A stretch of 64,000 nt of DNA from Nemopilema nomurai (lineage: Eukaryota > Cnidaria > Scyphozoa > Rhizostomeae > Rhizostomatidae), in the NCBI GenBank assembly GCA_003864495.1, contig ML133380.1, positions 1 to 64,000 of the forward strand, in the 5' to 3' direction. This document shows, one piece after another, positions 1 through 12,332 of this stretch. Below the pieces are notes generated by a model. That model was given only the letters and a program-made list of their open reading frames with translations. It ran no database searches and was not told where the DNA came from. Numbering within the stretch: the first letter of the stretch is position 1; every line of letters starts with the position of its first letter. Made by a program: the position numbers and the translations under genes.

Positions 1-2758
1 TGCATCATAAATAAAACAAAGACAATTCATTTCAGGTTGCAGAAAACCATTATTGTATGGCCTTTTTAATATCTTTCATGGTTTGTAAAATGGGCCTAAG
101 TATGTTCGCCGCCATTGTTGTTTGAACAATCTTAATCTTGGTCCGCTTCTAGGTTAATGGACGATGCTCAAACTATTGAACATAATGTAATTTTTCTTTA
201 CATCAGAGAGTATTTAATACTTCAGAGCGCTCAACTTGCGTGAATTGTGAAGGAAATTAGAGAAAAGAACGGAGCACCTTTGCAATGAAACCCCTGTTCC
301 CTGGCTGTTAGGATCGTCATTGCCCCCAAACCTTTCACCCTGGTTATGCCACTAGCTACATTATGACCACTCCATTTTCTTTCTCCTGTGCTTAATTTAG
401 CCATCTTCAAGTATAACCCTTCTTTTTTGCTTAGTCATTTTATTTCAAATTCTGTCAAATGTTAGGTTCAGAAATAATCAACTTGTTGCATAGAGCCCAC
501 AATTTCTGTTCATCGTTGGTGAAGTTATAATGACTCCTACCACTTAAAGTAAATCAACGGACATATGTCGCCCGATTTAAAAAAAACACTCCAACTCAAT
601 AAAACCCAGGCGTGTGGATTGGTTGTTTAGTCATCACAGAAAGTGATCACATGGGGGTCCCATCGTCTTGTATCACACCACACGCAGCGATATTTGAAGT
701 CTTCACATCAACATCTGCAGTTCTCAACCTTGGTTGGATAGCTAAGAGTTTCTATTTTCAAGTGGCCCAGTCCCCTGAGCTAAGCTGCGCTTTAACTCTG
801 TTGATTTACTTTAAAAGAAGCTGAGAACATTGATACATGTCAGATGTCTCGAGAACTCGTCCGTTAGCCCCCGCACACTTTTAGAAGGTAAAATCCAAAT
901 AATTTTATCTTTTAATAGAACCCTTTCAGATCAATATTGGACATTCCCTAAAACATTTTTTTCCTAATGTAAAACTTATCAAAACCTGTTCGAGAAGCTT
1001 GACATAGCAAGCAAAACGGCGCACCTGCAAAAGAGAGGCCCAGAGCAGCGCTAAAAAACTTGCATGACGCACTAAAGTAATTTGGTGGTATTACAAAATC
1101 ATCATATGAAAGCTGTCAGGTATTTTTCGTCAAACCAATAATATATAGGAACAGTTACCAGTGTGAGCCATCGTAGCGCCGACTAATGGGATACTCGCTG
1201 CAAAATGTTACAGTGGGCGCTCGTTATAAAATTGAGATCCCTAATTGCCAGAAATCAAAGCAATCTTCTGAAAACAAGGGCGAACCCCTTTGGAGATCAC
1301 GTCAGAGGATTTATTAAGCATTCTAAAATTCATCAGGATCGGACGAGGTACTCGGTGATTTAGTAAATGAGATAAATTTACAATACCGGATGATATGATT
1401 TCCCTTCTAATGAAAATATGAATTTTCAATATCAGATCCAGTAATTTATATTGGCTACGCAACATAGGTCCTTCTCATCATCAGACTCAATAATTTGTAA
1501 CGGCTACACAAAATAGGTCCTTCTCCTCCTTGCTTTGAATTATGCGTTTAGTTTCAGGGTTGATAGAAGAATCCAGTGATCGTACTTGGTCGAAAATTTG
1601 CAATTAAAAAAACACAAAGTTGAAAGATAGAAAATTGAGAATATCCGATGATATTTCTTTCTGGAGATTAGCTTTGTAACACCTTCTCATTTTACATCAC
1701 CACACCACCACCACCCCTCCCCCCTTCCCCCCTCCTCCTCGCGTTTCCAAAAACATAGTCCATTTGCTTCTTCTGGATTTTGATTAAAAAGTGCTTGGTT
1801 CATAACACTGAGAGGCAAAATGGGCACAATATCACGCCCATTTCTCTCAAGCACTGCAGTAGGTTACCCCCGTCATAAAAATATACGACTAAATCACTGG
1901 TCAACATCCACGCCAAAGTATCACGTGACGCGCATCCCGCCAGATTCAAACGTTCTGAGGCATGTCTCGTCAAATAGAAATATTTTGCAGACATTTAGAT
2001 AGACAACCGTTCATTATTTCAAGAAAGTAAAATTTAGCGCCAAATTGGATGGCCAAAACTCTTTACACGACAATTTGGTTTCCCCTTCTGTCCTTTGTCA
2101 ACCAGGTTTGCCCGCTAACAGCCGTGGCAGACTCCTTAGAAGACGCCCTCTCTTCTATCGAATTAACGAAATTAAACCTTGGTCAACTGTTCCTATGCAC
2201 TCAGTGCTACGCTTATAGCAAGAACTCAAAATCTGAACTTTTTACCAGCACCCAGAGAAATATGGACTCGCCATTATTATTCTAGGTGGATTTCGGCAAC
2301 ATTATGCCAGCTTTCGGCAAGCTTCGAATTCAATCGGACCGTTTTTTGATTCAACATAGTTCAGTCAACATCAACCATCTCGGTTTAAGCGAAGAAAATT
2401 TCTGGGCATAAAGCATAAAATAGTGTAAAAGTATCGTTACCTCCAAACGCTGCTGGCTGGCTTGACCTTGTCACATCTGAATGCACTTGCTTCGGAATCG
2501 TCAACCAAGTTGCTGTTAATAGACGCCCTGCCTCCAAGTTTCTGGCATTCAGGATAAAGCTTCAATATTCATTGTTTCATTTGTGATTGCATTGTATTTA
2601 ATGATTCCACAGAGACGTCTCTTCTTGTTTAAAGGTCGCTTCAGTTTTGCATTGGCACGCCAATACCTGCAGTTGCAAATTCAGTGCTACTCTTCAACCG
2701 ACCTTCATTCTTGTCATTGTTCTGACGGCTATTGTTCTCATCGGCTATTGTTCTGTTA
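1..2758. repeat. Long direct repeat, copy 1 (left part cut by window edge)
   Basis: This stretch matches 4936-7684 nearly base for base, with only scattered substitutions and a few short indels (for example three bases lost near 5733 in copy 2). The first ~120 bases are satellite sequence of the kind seen at 2821-4935. The following ~2.6 kb is different. The match stops abruptly after the shared ttctgtta at 2751-2758. Short open frames inside are conserved between copies only because the duplication is recent, and I see no protein family in them. It could be a non-autonomous mobile element captured in a satellite array; I could not define its termini. Confidence 0.85.
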
Positions 2759-4935
2759 CTGTTTAAAACAATAAGACAATACATTCTCTCCAAAAAAAGA
2801 ACTGCTGTTCTTTTTCTCATAGTGCATCATGAATAGGTTAAAGACAATGTAGTTCGGGGGTTTGGAACCATTGTTGTATTGCCTTTTTCATATATTTCAT
2901 GGTTTTAAAAAGGGCTCCAGTATTTTCACTACCATTTTTGTTTAAAAAATGTAATATAGCCCCTTACTTGATTAAAGATAAATAATGTACTAGGAAAAAA
3001 AACAGCATTTACGGTCCACAGATAATGTTTTGGAAAACGGGATAATCAAATCAAAAAAGAGATTGCATCATATACTTCACTTTTAAAAGTATGGGCCTAA
3101 GTTGATGCGCCATTATTGATTTAAATAATAAAAGGTCATATTTTCTTAAAAATGATCAGCTGGTGTTCTCCCTCTCATAGTGCATTATAAATAAGTTAAA
3201 GACAATATATTGCAGGTTTTATAGAACCATTGTGGTATTGCCATTTTCATATATATCATGGTTTTACTGGACTAATAAGAAATAATGTACTAGAAAAAAC
3301 AAAACAACATTATAGGACCTCAGATAATGTTTTGGAAAAGGGATAATCAATTCAAAAAAAGAAATTGCACCATGTACTTTACGTTTTAAAATGTGGGCCT
3401 AACTTAATTTGACGCCATTATTGATTTAAACAATGAAAGGTCATATTTTCCTGAAAGGAATAAGCTGATGTTCTTTTTCTCATAGTGCAATATAAATAGG
3501 TTATAGAAAATCTATTTCAGGTAGTATAGAACCATTGTTGTATGGCCTTTTTCATATATTTCATTATTTTTAAATTGGGCCTAAGTACGTTCCCTGCCAT
3601 TGTTGTTTAAAAAATTTAAACTAGCCCCTTACTTGATTAAAGATAAATAATGTACTAGAAAAAATAAAACAGCATTTACGGTCCACAGATAATGTTTTGG
3701 AAAAAGAGTTAATCAACTCAAAAAAGAGATTGCATCATGAACTTCATTTCTAAAAATATGGGCCTAAGTTGATGCGCCATTATTGATTTAAACAATAAAG
3801 AGTCATATTTTCTTAAAAAGAATAAGCTGTTGTTCTCAATCTCATAGTGCAATATTAAAAAGTTAAAGACAATAAATTTCAGGTAGCATAGAACCATTTC
3901 TGTATGGCCTTTTTCATATATTTCATTGTTTTTAAAATGGGCACAGCTACGTTCACTGCCATTGTTGTTTAAAAAAGTTAAACTAGCCCCTTACTTGACT
4001 AAAGATGAATGATGCACTAGAAAAAATAAAACAACATTTGAGCACCTCAGATATTGTTTTGGAAAAGGGATAATCAATTCAAAAAAAGAAATTGCACCAT
4101 GTACTTTACGTTTTAAAATATGGGCCTAACTTAATTTGACGCCATTATTGATTTCAACAATAAAAGGTCATATTTTCTTAAAAAGAATAAGCTGGTGTTC
4201 TCCCTTTCATAGTGCATCATAAATAGTTTAAATACATTGTATTTCGGGTGGTTTGGAACCATTGTTGTATGGCATTATTCATAGATTTTATGTTTCGTAA
4301 AATGAGCCTAAGTACTTTCGCCACCATTGTTGTTTAAAAAATTAAACTAGCCCCTTACTTGACTCAAGATAAATAATATACTAGAAAAAATAAAACACCA
4401 TTTACGGACCTCAGATAATGTTTTGGAAAAGGGATAATCAATTCAAAAAGGAAATTGCATCATGTAAGTCACTTTTAAAAATATGGGCCTAATCTAATTT
4501 GCCGTCATTACTGTTTAAAACAATAAGACGCTATATTCTCTTGAAAAAAGGATCTGCTGTTCTTTTTCTCATAGTGCATCATAAATAAAACAAAGACAAT
4601 TCATTTCAGGTTGCAGAAAACCATTATTGTATGGCCTTTTTAATATCTTTCATTGTTTGTAAAATGGGCCTAAGTATGTTCGCCGCCATTGTTGTTTAAA
4701 AAATTTAAACTAACCTCTTACTTGATTAAAAATAAATAATGTAGTAAAAAAATAAAACAGCATTTACGGACCTCAGATAATGTTTTGGAAAAGGGATAAT
4801 CAATTCAAAAAAGAAATTGCATCATGTACGTCACTTTTGAAAATATGGGCCTAAGCCAATTTGCCGTCATTACTGTTTAAAACAATAAGACGCTATATTT
4901 TCTTCAAAAAATATCTGCTGTTCTTTTTCTCATAG
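2759..4935. repeat. Dimeric satellite array, ~362-bp unit
   Basis: Six consecutive units are marked by the recurring agtgca motif at 2821, 3179, 3484, 3846, 4211, 4573 and 4934. Spacings are 358, 305, 362, 365, 362 and 361 bp. Each unit consists of two related halves, both containing gggcctaa followed by gccatt-a/g-ttg. The 305-bp unit has lost ~57 bp around the first gggcctaa block. Units differ from each other by many substitutions, so the array is older than the flanking long duplication. Confidence 0.85.
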
Positions 4936-7684
4936 TGCATCATAAATAAAACAAAGACAATTCATTTCAGGTTGCAGAAAACCATTATTGTATGGCCTTT
5001 TTAATATCTTTCATGGTTTGTAAAATGGGCCTAAGTATGTTCGCCGCCATTGTTGTTTGAACAATCTTAATCTTGGTCCGCTTCTAGGTTAATGGACGAT
5101 GCTCAAACTATTGAACATAATGTAATTTTTCTTTACATCAGAGAGTATTTAATACTTCAGAGCGCTCAACTTGCGTGAATTGTGAAGGAAATTAGAGAAA
5201 AGAACGGAGCACCTTTGCAATGAAACCCCTGTTCCCTGGCTGTTAGGATCGTCATTGCCCCCAAACCTTTCACCCTGGTTATGCCACTAGCTACATTATG
5301 ACCACTCCATTTTCTTTCTCCTGTGCTCAATTTAGCCATCTTCAAGTATAACCCTTCTTTTTTGCTTAGTCATTTTATTTCAAATTCTGTCAAATGTTAG
5401 GTTCAGAAATAATCAAATTGTTGCATAGAGCCCACAATTTCTGTTCATCGTTGGTGAAGTTATAATGACTCCTACCACTTAAAGTAAATCAACGGACATA
5501 TGTCGCCCGATTTAAAAAAAACACTCCAACTCAATAAAACCCAGGCGTGTGGATTGGTTGTTTAGTCATCACAGAAAGTGATCACATGGGGGTCCCATCG
5601 TCTTGTATCACACCACACGCAGCGATATTTGAAGTCTTCACATCAACATCTGCAGTTCTCAACCTTGGTTGGATAGCTAAGAGTTTCTATTTTCAAGTGG
5701 CCCAGTCCCCTGAGCTAAGCTGCGCTTTAACTCTGATTTACTTTAAAAGAAGCTGAGAACATTGATACATGTCAGATGTCTCGAGAACTCGTCCGTTAGC
5801 CCCCGCACACTTTTAGAAGGTAAAATCCAAATAATTTTATCTTTTAATAGAACCCTTTCAGATCAATATTGGACATTCCCTAAAACATTTTTTTCCTAAT
5901 GTAAAACTTATCAAAACCTGTTCGAGAAGCTTGACATAGCAAGCAAAACGGCGCACCTGCAAAAGAGAGGCCCAGAGCAGCGCTAAAAAACTTGCATGAC
6001 GCACTAAAGTAATTTGGTGGTATTACAAAATCATCATATGAAAGCTGTCAGGTATTTTTCGTCAAACCAATAATATATAGGAACAGTTACCAGTGTGAGC
6101 CATCGTAGCGCCGACTAATGGGATACTCGCTGCAAAATGTTACAGTGGGTGCTCGTTATAAAATTGAGATCCCTGATTGCCAGAAATCAAAGCAATCTTC
6201 TGAAAACAAGGGCGAACCCCTTTGGAGATCACGTCAGAGGATTTATTAAGCATTCTAAAATTCATCAGGATCGGACGAGGTACTCGGTGATTTAGTAAAT
6301 GAGATAAGTTTACAATACCGGATGATATGATTTCCCTTCTAATGAAAATATGAATTTTCAATATCAGATCCAGTAATTTATATTGGCTACGCAACATAGG
6401 TCCTTCTCATCATCAGACTCAATAATTTGTAACGGCTACACAAAATAGGTCCTTCTCCTCCTTGCTTTGAATTATGCGTTTAGTTTCAGGGTTGATAAAA
6501 GAATCCAGTGATCGTACTTGGTCGAAAATTTGCAATTAAAAAAACACAAAGTTGAAAGATAGAAAATTGAGAATATCCGATGATATTTCTTTCTGGAGAT
6601 TAGCTTTGTAACACCTTCTCATTTTACATCACCACACACCACCACCCCTCCCCCTTCCCCCCTCCTCCTCGCGTTTCCAAAACATAGTCCATTTGCTTCT
6701 TCTGGATTTTGATTAAAAAGTGCTTGGTTCATAACACTGAGAGGCAAAATGGGCACAATATCACGCCCATTTCTCTCAAGCACTGCAGTAGGTTACCCCC
6801 GTCATAAAAATATACGACTAAATCACTGGTCAACATCCACGCCAAAGTATCACGTGACGCGCATCCCGCCAGATTCAAACGTTCTGAGGCATGTCTCGTC
6901 ATATAGAAATATTTTGCAGACATTTAAATAGACAACCGTTCATTAATTTCAAGAAAGTAAAATTTAGCGCCAAATTGGATGGCCAAAACTCTTTACACGA
7001 CAATTTGGTTTCCCCTTCTGTCCTTTGTCAACCAGGTTTGCCCGCTAACAGCCGTGGCAGACTCCTTAGAAGACGCCCTCTCTTCTATCGAATTAACGAA
7101 ATTAAACCTTGGTCAACTGTTCCTATGCACTCAGTGCTACGCTTATAGCAAGAACTCAAAATCTGAACTTTTGACCAGCACCAAAGAAATATGGACTCGC
7201 CATTATTATTCTAGGTGGATTTCGGCAACATAATGCCAGCTTTCGGCAAGCTTCGAATTCAATCGGACCGTTTTTTGATTCAACATAGTTCAGTCAACAT
7301 CAACCATCTCGGTTTAAGCGAAGAAAATTTCTGGGCCTAAAGCATAAAATAGTGTAAAAGTATCGTTACCTCCAAACGCTGCTGGCTGGCTTGACCTTGT
7401 CACATCTGAATGCACTTGCTTCGGAATCGTCAACCAAGTTGCTGTTAATAGACGCCCTGCCTCCAAGTTTCTGGCATTCGGATAAAGCTTCAATATTCAT
7501 TGTTTCATTTGTGATTGCATTGTATTTAATGATTCCACAGAGACGTCTCTTCTTGTTTAAAGGTCGCTTCGTTTTCATTGGCACGCCAATACCTGCAGTT
7601 GCAAATTCAGTGCTACTCTTCAACCGACCTTCATTCTTGTCATTGTTCTGACGGCTATTGTTCTCATCGGCTATTGTTCTGTTA
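4936..7684. repeat. Long direct repeat, copy 2
   Basis: Second copy of the sequence at 1-2758, offset by about 4935 bp. It again starts in satellite sequence and leaves it near 5057 after gccattgttgttt. Its right end runs into unrelated sequence, whereas copy 1 runs back into the satellite. Copy 2 therefore marks the right edge of the higher-order array. The near-identity of the copies implies recent duplication or homogenisation. Confidence 0.85.
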
Positions 7685-10670
7685 GTTACAATTTCTTTAA
7701 ATGTTTATACCTGCCTCAATAGAATATGGAAAAATATCGAATACATTTCATCAGGGTGGACTAGAGCTTTATTAACCGCATGTCTCCCTAAGCAACTAGA
7801 GGTAGGATTTTGTAATTTTTCATGTGGAACGCTGGTGTGCCACAGTAACGCTGCGTGGAGACACATTCAAGGTCTTATCAGCCGGAGAGCTGTCTCTCTT
7901 GCTAAACGCTTTTCTCTAGTTTGAAATTCTTAGATTCTCTTTTTTCGTTCTTAGATATACAATATATTCACACCTAGTTGGTTGGGGATATGTGATGAAG
8001 CCAGGCTTCGAGGTTACAATGCTGCCCCCGTTTCGTGGCCCCAGCTACCGTTGCGTACAAGTAACTCACAGTCCAACAGGTCTAGCAGCACCCCCGGGAT
8101 ACGGAGAAAGACAGAACTAACGGCGCAATGAAAACATCCTTTGTATGACGGGTAGTTACTCCACGACTGCATATGTGTATGAGAATTATTGGTGTCAAAT
8201 TGCATAGAGGCACTTGCTATTTGGACAGACAGCTATTCATGAATCAAGTGCTGATTGTGTGGGATACTCTACGAGGCCCCGCTTTTAGGGCCGTGTTCTG
8301 GTTCCATTGCGGCATGTCACAGCGGGCTTTGCCCGAGAATAGAAGGCTTTGGATCATGCGCGTGGAGACATATTAAGTTCCCAGTTAACGTTAAGTTCCC
8401 CAATGCATGACCGACTTCCTGGTTGTTTTCCAGACACTGGGGGTTGGTTCGTCAAGCCCCCATCGGTACACCCTGACCCTATATCTTATCCTTTTAGCTT
8501 CTTTATCGGGTATTTGCTTTATTCAGCTTAGATTCCCATTTCAGTATACTCAGGTACCTCTTGATTGGAACAACCTACTCAATTTTGGAAATTCTCTTTC
8601 ACCAATACGGTTTCTTATATACAACTCTTTGTAGGAAACCTAAGGCTCATTTACTGCGTTGAAGCTGTGCTAAGCTTGCAAGAGATAGCGTTGGGCAGCA
8701 TTTTTGATTTTGCGACAACCTTTGCAGACTGAGAGCTTACTCCAACTAGACAACTTAAATAAAAGAGGGAAAATGTATTTTGCTTCACTTTTCAAAATCC
8801 ATGGTCGAAATGCCCGAAGTGACTATCTGAAGGTCTTTCATAACCACCCAATAGTTAGAAATAAAAATCCTATTCGGTTCCTCGGCCCCTAGCTCTTGGA
8901 GCATCATTCGCCAACAACCACTGGCAAACTTAGGTAATCTGAGCGCCCACCGTGTTTCTTGTTGTGATTGGCAGATACCACAATTTCCTTCACCTGTTCA
9001 GCTCTTCGAAATGTGTGTTGTGACTTGCGTTTCCTCCTTTGCCTGTGTCTCAGGGTCGGCGAGGCGTTTCCAACTTCTAAGAAGACTGAATCGAGCATCG
9101 CGTTGTTGCCGTTCTTGGTCGTCTTTGGCGGGCTGGCATTTTGTACGCCATTGCTGCATCTTTTCAACCGTCTGGCGGGAACATTCAAACTGGCCACTGT
9201 ATTTGGTATTTCGCAGATGGTAATTTGGCTGCCGTGACCGAAGCTATCATGACAAAGCAAGGATTGATGGTGGAGGATTAAAAAATACGAGGAAAATGCG
9301 TGAACCTTCTGTGAGTGCAGCTTTTTAATAGGTTGGCCTAAGCATTTATTTATCCTGATGTGCTAATTATACTCCAAATGCAACCAACCATTCAATAACA
9401 TGTGCACAAGTAATCATATGAATTGCTCACGAAACTAAGCAGACAAGACTCATGAAACGAATAAACAAAACATCTTGTTTCCAGGAAATTGTGCTGAACT
9501 CTCTGTATGCCAAATGACTGGACGACAAAAATATATATTACACGAGTTTGTTTAAATCCCGGAGCTTATATTACAGAGATTCACTCCCTCTTCACGTACG
9601 CTCAATAGAAAAATTGTAATAAAGATTTTGTAGTTAACCAGTTCTCATTATTGTAGTTAACAATCTCATTCGCCAATTTCCAGTAGTGGTAATTTATTTT
9701 GTCCCTCCGTATTGTTATTTGAGGAGTGACAAAAGCCCTAGCATTCCTTTCTGATGTCTGGTAAAATTTCCTTAAGATACAAGTCGATCATAACTAATAC
9801 ATTACCAGTCTTTTCAACATATGTTTCTACACTTAGGGTCATACTTAACAGCAATCCAGAAAATTAACAGCACCAGAGCATTATATTTCAAAATGATAAT
9901 AAAGCAAATTGTTTTTCTTTCTTCTTAAGACATATCGTTTTTATTATTTAAAAGCTTTTATTATTTAAAAGCGTTGTCATAAATTATTCTACTTGTAGGT
10001 TAAAATTTTCCTTCTAGACATTTTTATTCTTCTCTTGTTTCCTTGGACTTTTTTGTATATTTATTTGTATATTTGTATACATGATATTTCCAACTTAGCT
10101 AGCTTGCAGCAGTGGTAAAAATAAGCTAGGTGTAAAAATTGTAGTGGGTTGGTTTAGAACATCATAAAAGAAAATACCAGATATGTATTTTGCTGGTTAT
10201 AGTCCAAGTTCTTACCAAAACTGAATGCTGGAAGTAAGTTATTATTTGAGAAAATCAATGGTTCTTTCTTTATATCAGCAGTTTTAAGGCCAAAACTACG
10301 AGTCCTTTAGACAAATGCCTAGAACAGTTAAAGCTGTATATTTCAGTTAAGATACTTTGATATATATGTATGCTATGCACTAGAATGTCACACTCAAAGT
10401 TAAAAAATCAACTTTTCTAAATGGGTCTTCCTGCCCATAATTCAAAAGACGACCTCAAAAGGCATAAAACACAAGTAAACAACCTCTAAGTTATGGTGTT
10501 TAAAAGTATATAGACCTATGAAGTTTCGCGAATCCAGTGGAAAGTGATTTTACATCAACTGTTGAATGTTTTGTGAGAACTGTTTTATTGCCACAATCAA
10601 GCCTAAGTATGTTGACAAATCGTTGAGAGGAAATACCAGAAAACTTAGACCTTGTTTACAGGAGACAAAA
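7685..10670. other. Gene-free stretch, no assignable content
   Basis: No gene is recognised. An unassigned minus-strand open frame lies at 8904-9260 (118 codons, Arg/Lys-rich C-terminal half). The overlapping minus frame also reads as a charged helical peptide, so coding status is unclear. From about 9300 onward the DNA is AT-rich with no sustained frame. Confidence 0.4.
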
Positions 10671-11062
10671 TGGAGCAGTTCCAAACGACTCCGCTCTAGG
10701 GCCCCAATACTGTTTCCAGAGGAGGAGGTTGCCAACGGTTCCAAATGGAACTACTTCTGTAGCGTAGCCAAAAGCGAACGGATAGCAGGTCCCAAATGGA
10801 GCAGTTCCAAACGACTCCGCTCTAGGGCCCCAATATTGATTCCAGAGGAGGAGGTTACCAACGGTTCCAAATGGAACTACTTCTGTAGCGTAGCCAAAAG
10901 CGAACGGATAGCAGGTCCCAAATGGAACGGTTCCAAACGACTCCGCTCTAGGGCCCCAATACTGTTTCCAGAGGAGGAGGTTACCAACGGTTCCAAATGG
11001 AACTACTTCTGTAGCGTAGCCAAAAGCGAACGGATAGCAGGTCCCAAATGGAACGGTTCCAA
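10671..11062. repeat. 126-bp tandem repeat, three full copies plus a start
   Basis: Units begin at 10671, 10797, 10923 and 11049 (exact 126-bp spacing) and are almost identical. Each contains short inverted segments: gttccaaatggaac, and in later units the perfect palindrome ggaacggttcc. Because 126 is a multiple of three, a plus-strand frame stays open across the array (10566-11096). That openness is expected from the repeat and is not evidence of a protein. Confidence 0.9.
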
Positions 11063-12326
11063 CAGTACTCGTTTAAACGCAACGATTATGAGTTGAGTAA
11101 AATACCATAAATAGTAATGATTGAACAACAGATATGGCGCCACTGAATTGAATTTTTGATGTTTATTGACTAGGAGAACCCAACATGATTTGGGCTCATT
11201 CGAAAGAAAATTTCGAAATTAAGTCCCCTAGAATAGTTAAAAATTCAACTCAACTGTCAATAAGCCTTTCGAAGAAATCGAGAGGCAAATCACTTCAAGA
11301 AAATCTCGTACACCTTTTGTGAAAATCTTATTTTTTATAAAAAAAAGTCCCTGGAAATCCTATTGTTCTCGTGGAAATCCTGTGCGCTATTTGCAAGAGT
11401 GAATAACCTCTCGGAAGAAACCACGGTGCCGCACCAGAGAGGTTGATTTTCCACTTAATTCTCTGGACTGCCGAGTTGTTCCTCAATTCTTCGTTCTTTT
11501 CCGGATTTCATTCACTTGCTTGTTGAGACAAACGTCTTGCAATTGTTGTTTACCATAACTTGCCCTGGTCCAGTGGCATTTTAAAGAGGGGCGTGGGGGG
11601 CTTCACGCCCATATTACTACTTTTCACGTTTTGTGATTGTAAAATAGCGATGATTGTCACTCAAGAAGCTCGCAACTCTAAAACTTTTTCAGGATTGCAC
11701 GGAAGAGTGAACCAAGAGGTAGACACGAGGCAATGATGAGGCCAGCAGCGCATATGGTGCGAACGATGGACAAACGCCATGCAAGGTATTTGGTTGTACT
11801 CCCTCTTGAGTCCACACGTTTTCTTTGGACCGACATTTGCCCTGTCTGCAATTTGGGCTTATTTTCCATACTGACATGGTAATGAACTCTCTAAAAAACT
11901 TTTAAGGATAACTTTCGAAGCCTCGTAAGACGCTTTAGTTGTCCCTATGTACTTGGACAAACATTAAAAAAAAGCATTTCGCGACAATTGAAGTTACTGA
12001 ATTGAAACCACAACTTACAAATAAAGTTTATGTTTTCTGCTTAGAGGTTACATCTGCTTCGAGTCCAATCTGTCGAAAACAAAATTTTGTATAGAACATT
12101 CTTCATTTTGCACGCTTGCTACAGACTCAATTTTGGGAAAAATAGGCCCAATAACACTTGACACAAACCACGCAATACATCTAGTTTGATTATTTGCTAA
12201 CAGGTTTCACAGTGAATTTGTTTGATCATAATCAAAGTAAAACCCCTTTTTATGAAATTGGTTATAAGAGTGAGGCCTGGTACTTAGCGAAATATTTGTT
12301 ATTTTCATGTCTCAATAACTGCTTGT
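11063..12326. other. Gene-free spacer
   Basis: Only short open frames on both strands and mixed low-complexity sequence. I see no domain, repeat or RNA gene here. Confidence 0.4.
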
Positions 12327-12332
12327 GTGTCA

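Noticed and set aside
612..2285. Short frames in the long direct repeat that recur at 5547-7233
   Set aside because: Conservation between copies reflects recent duplication. Several differ by frame-changing indels, and none resembles a protein family.
8904..9260. 118-codon minus-strand ORF as a gene
   Set aside because: Two minus-strand frames look equally protein-like, and neither has a recognised domain or splice context.
10566..11096. 176-codon frame through the 126-bp repeat
   Set aside because: Openness follows from the repeat length; no splice partner, domain or coding bias supports it, though it cannot be fully excluded.
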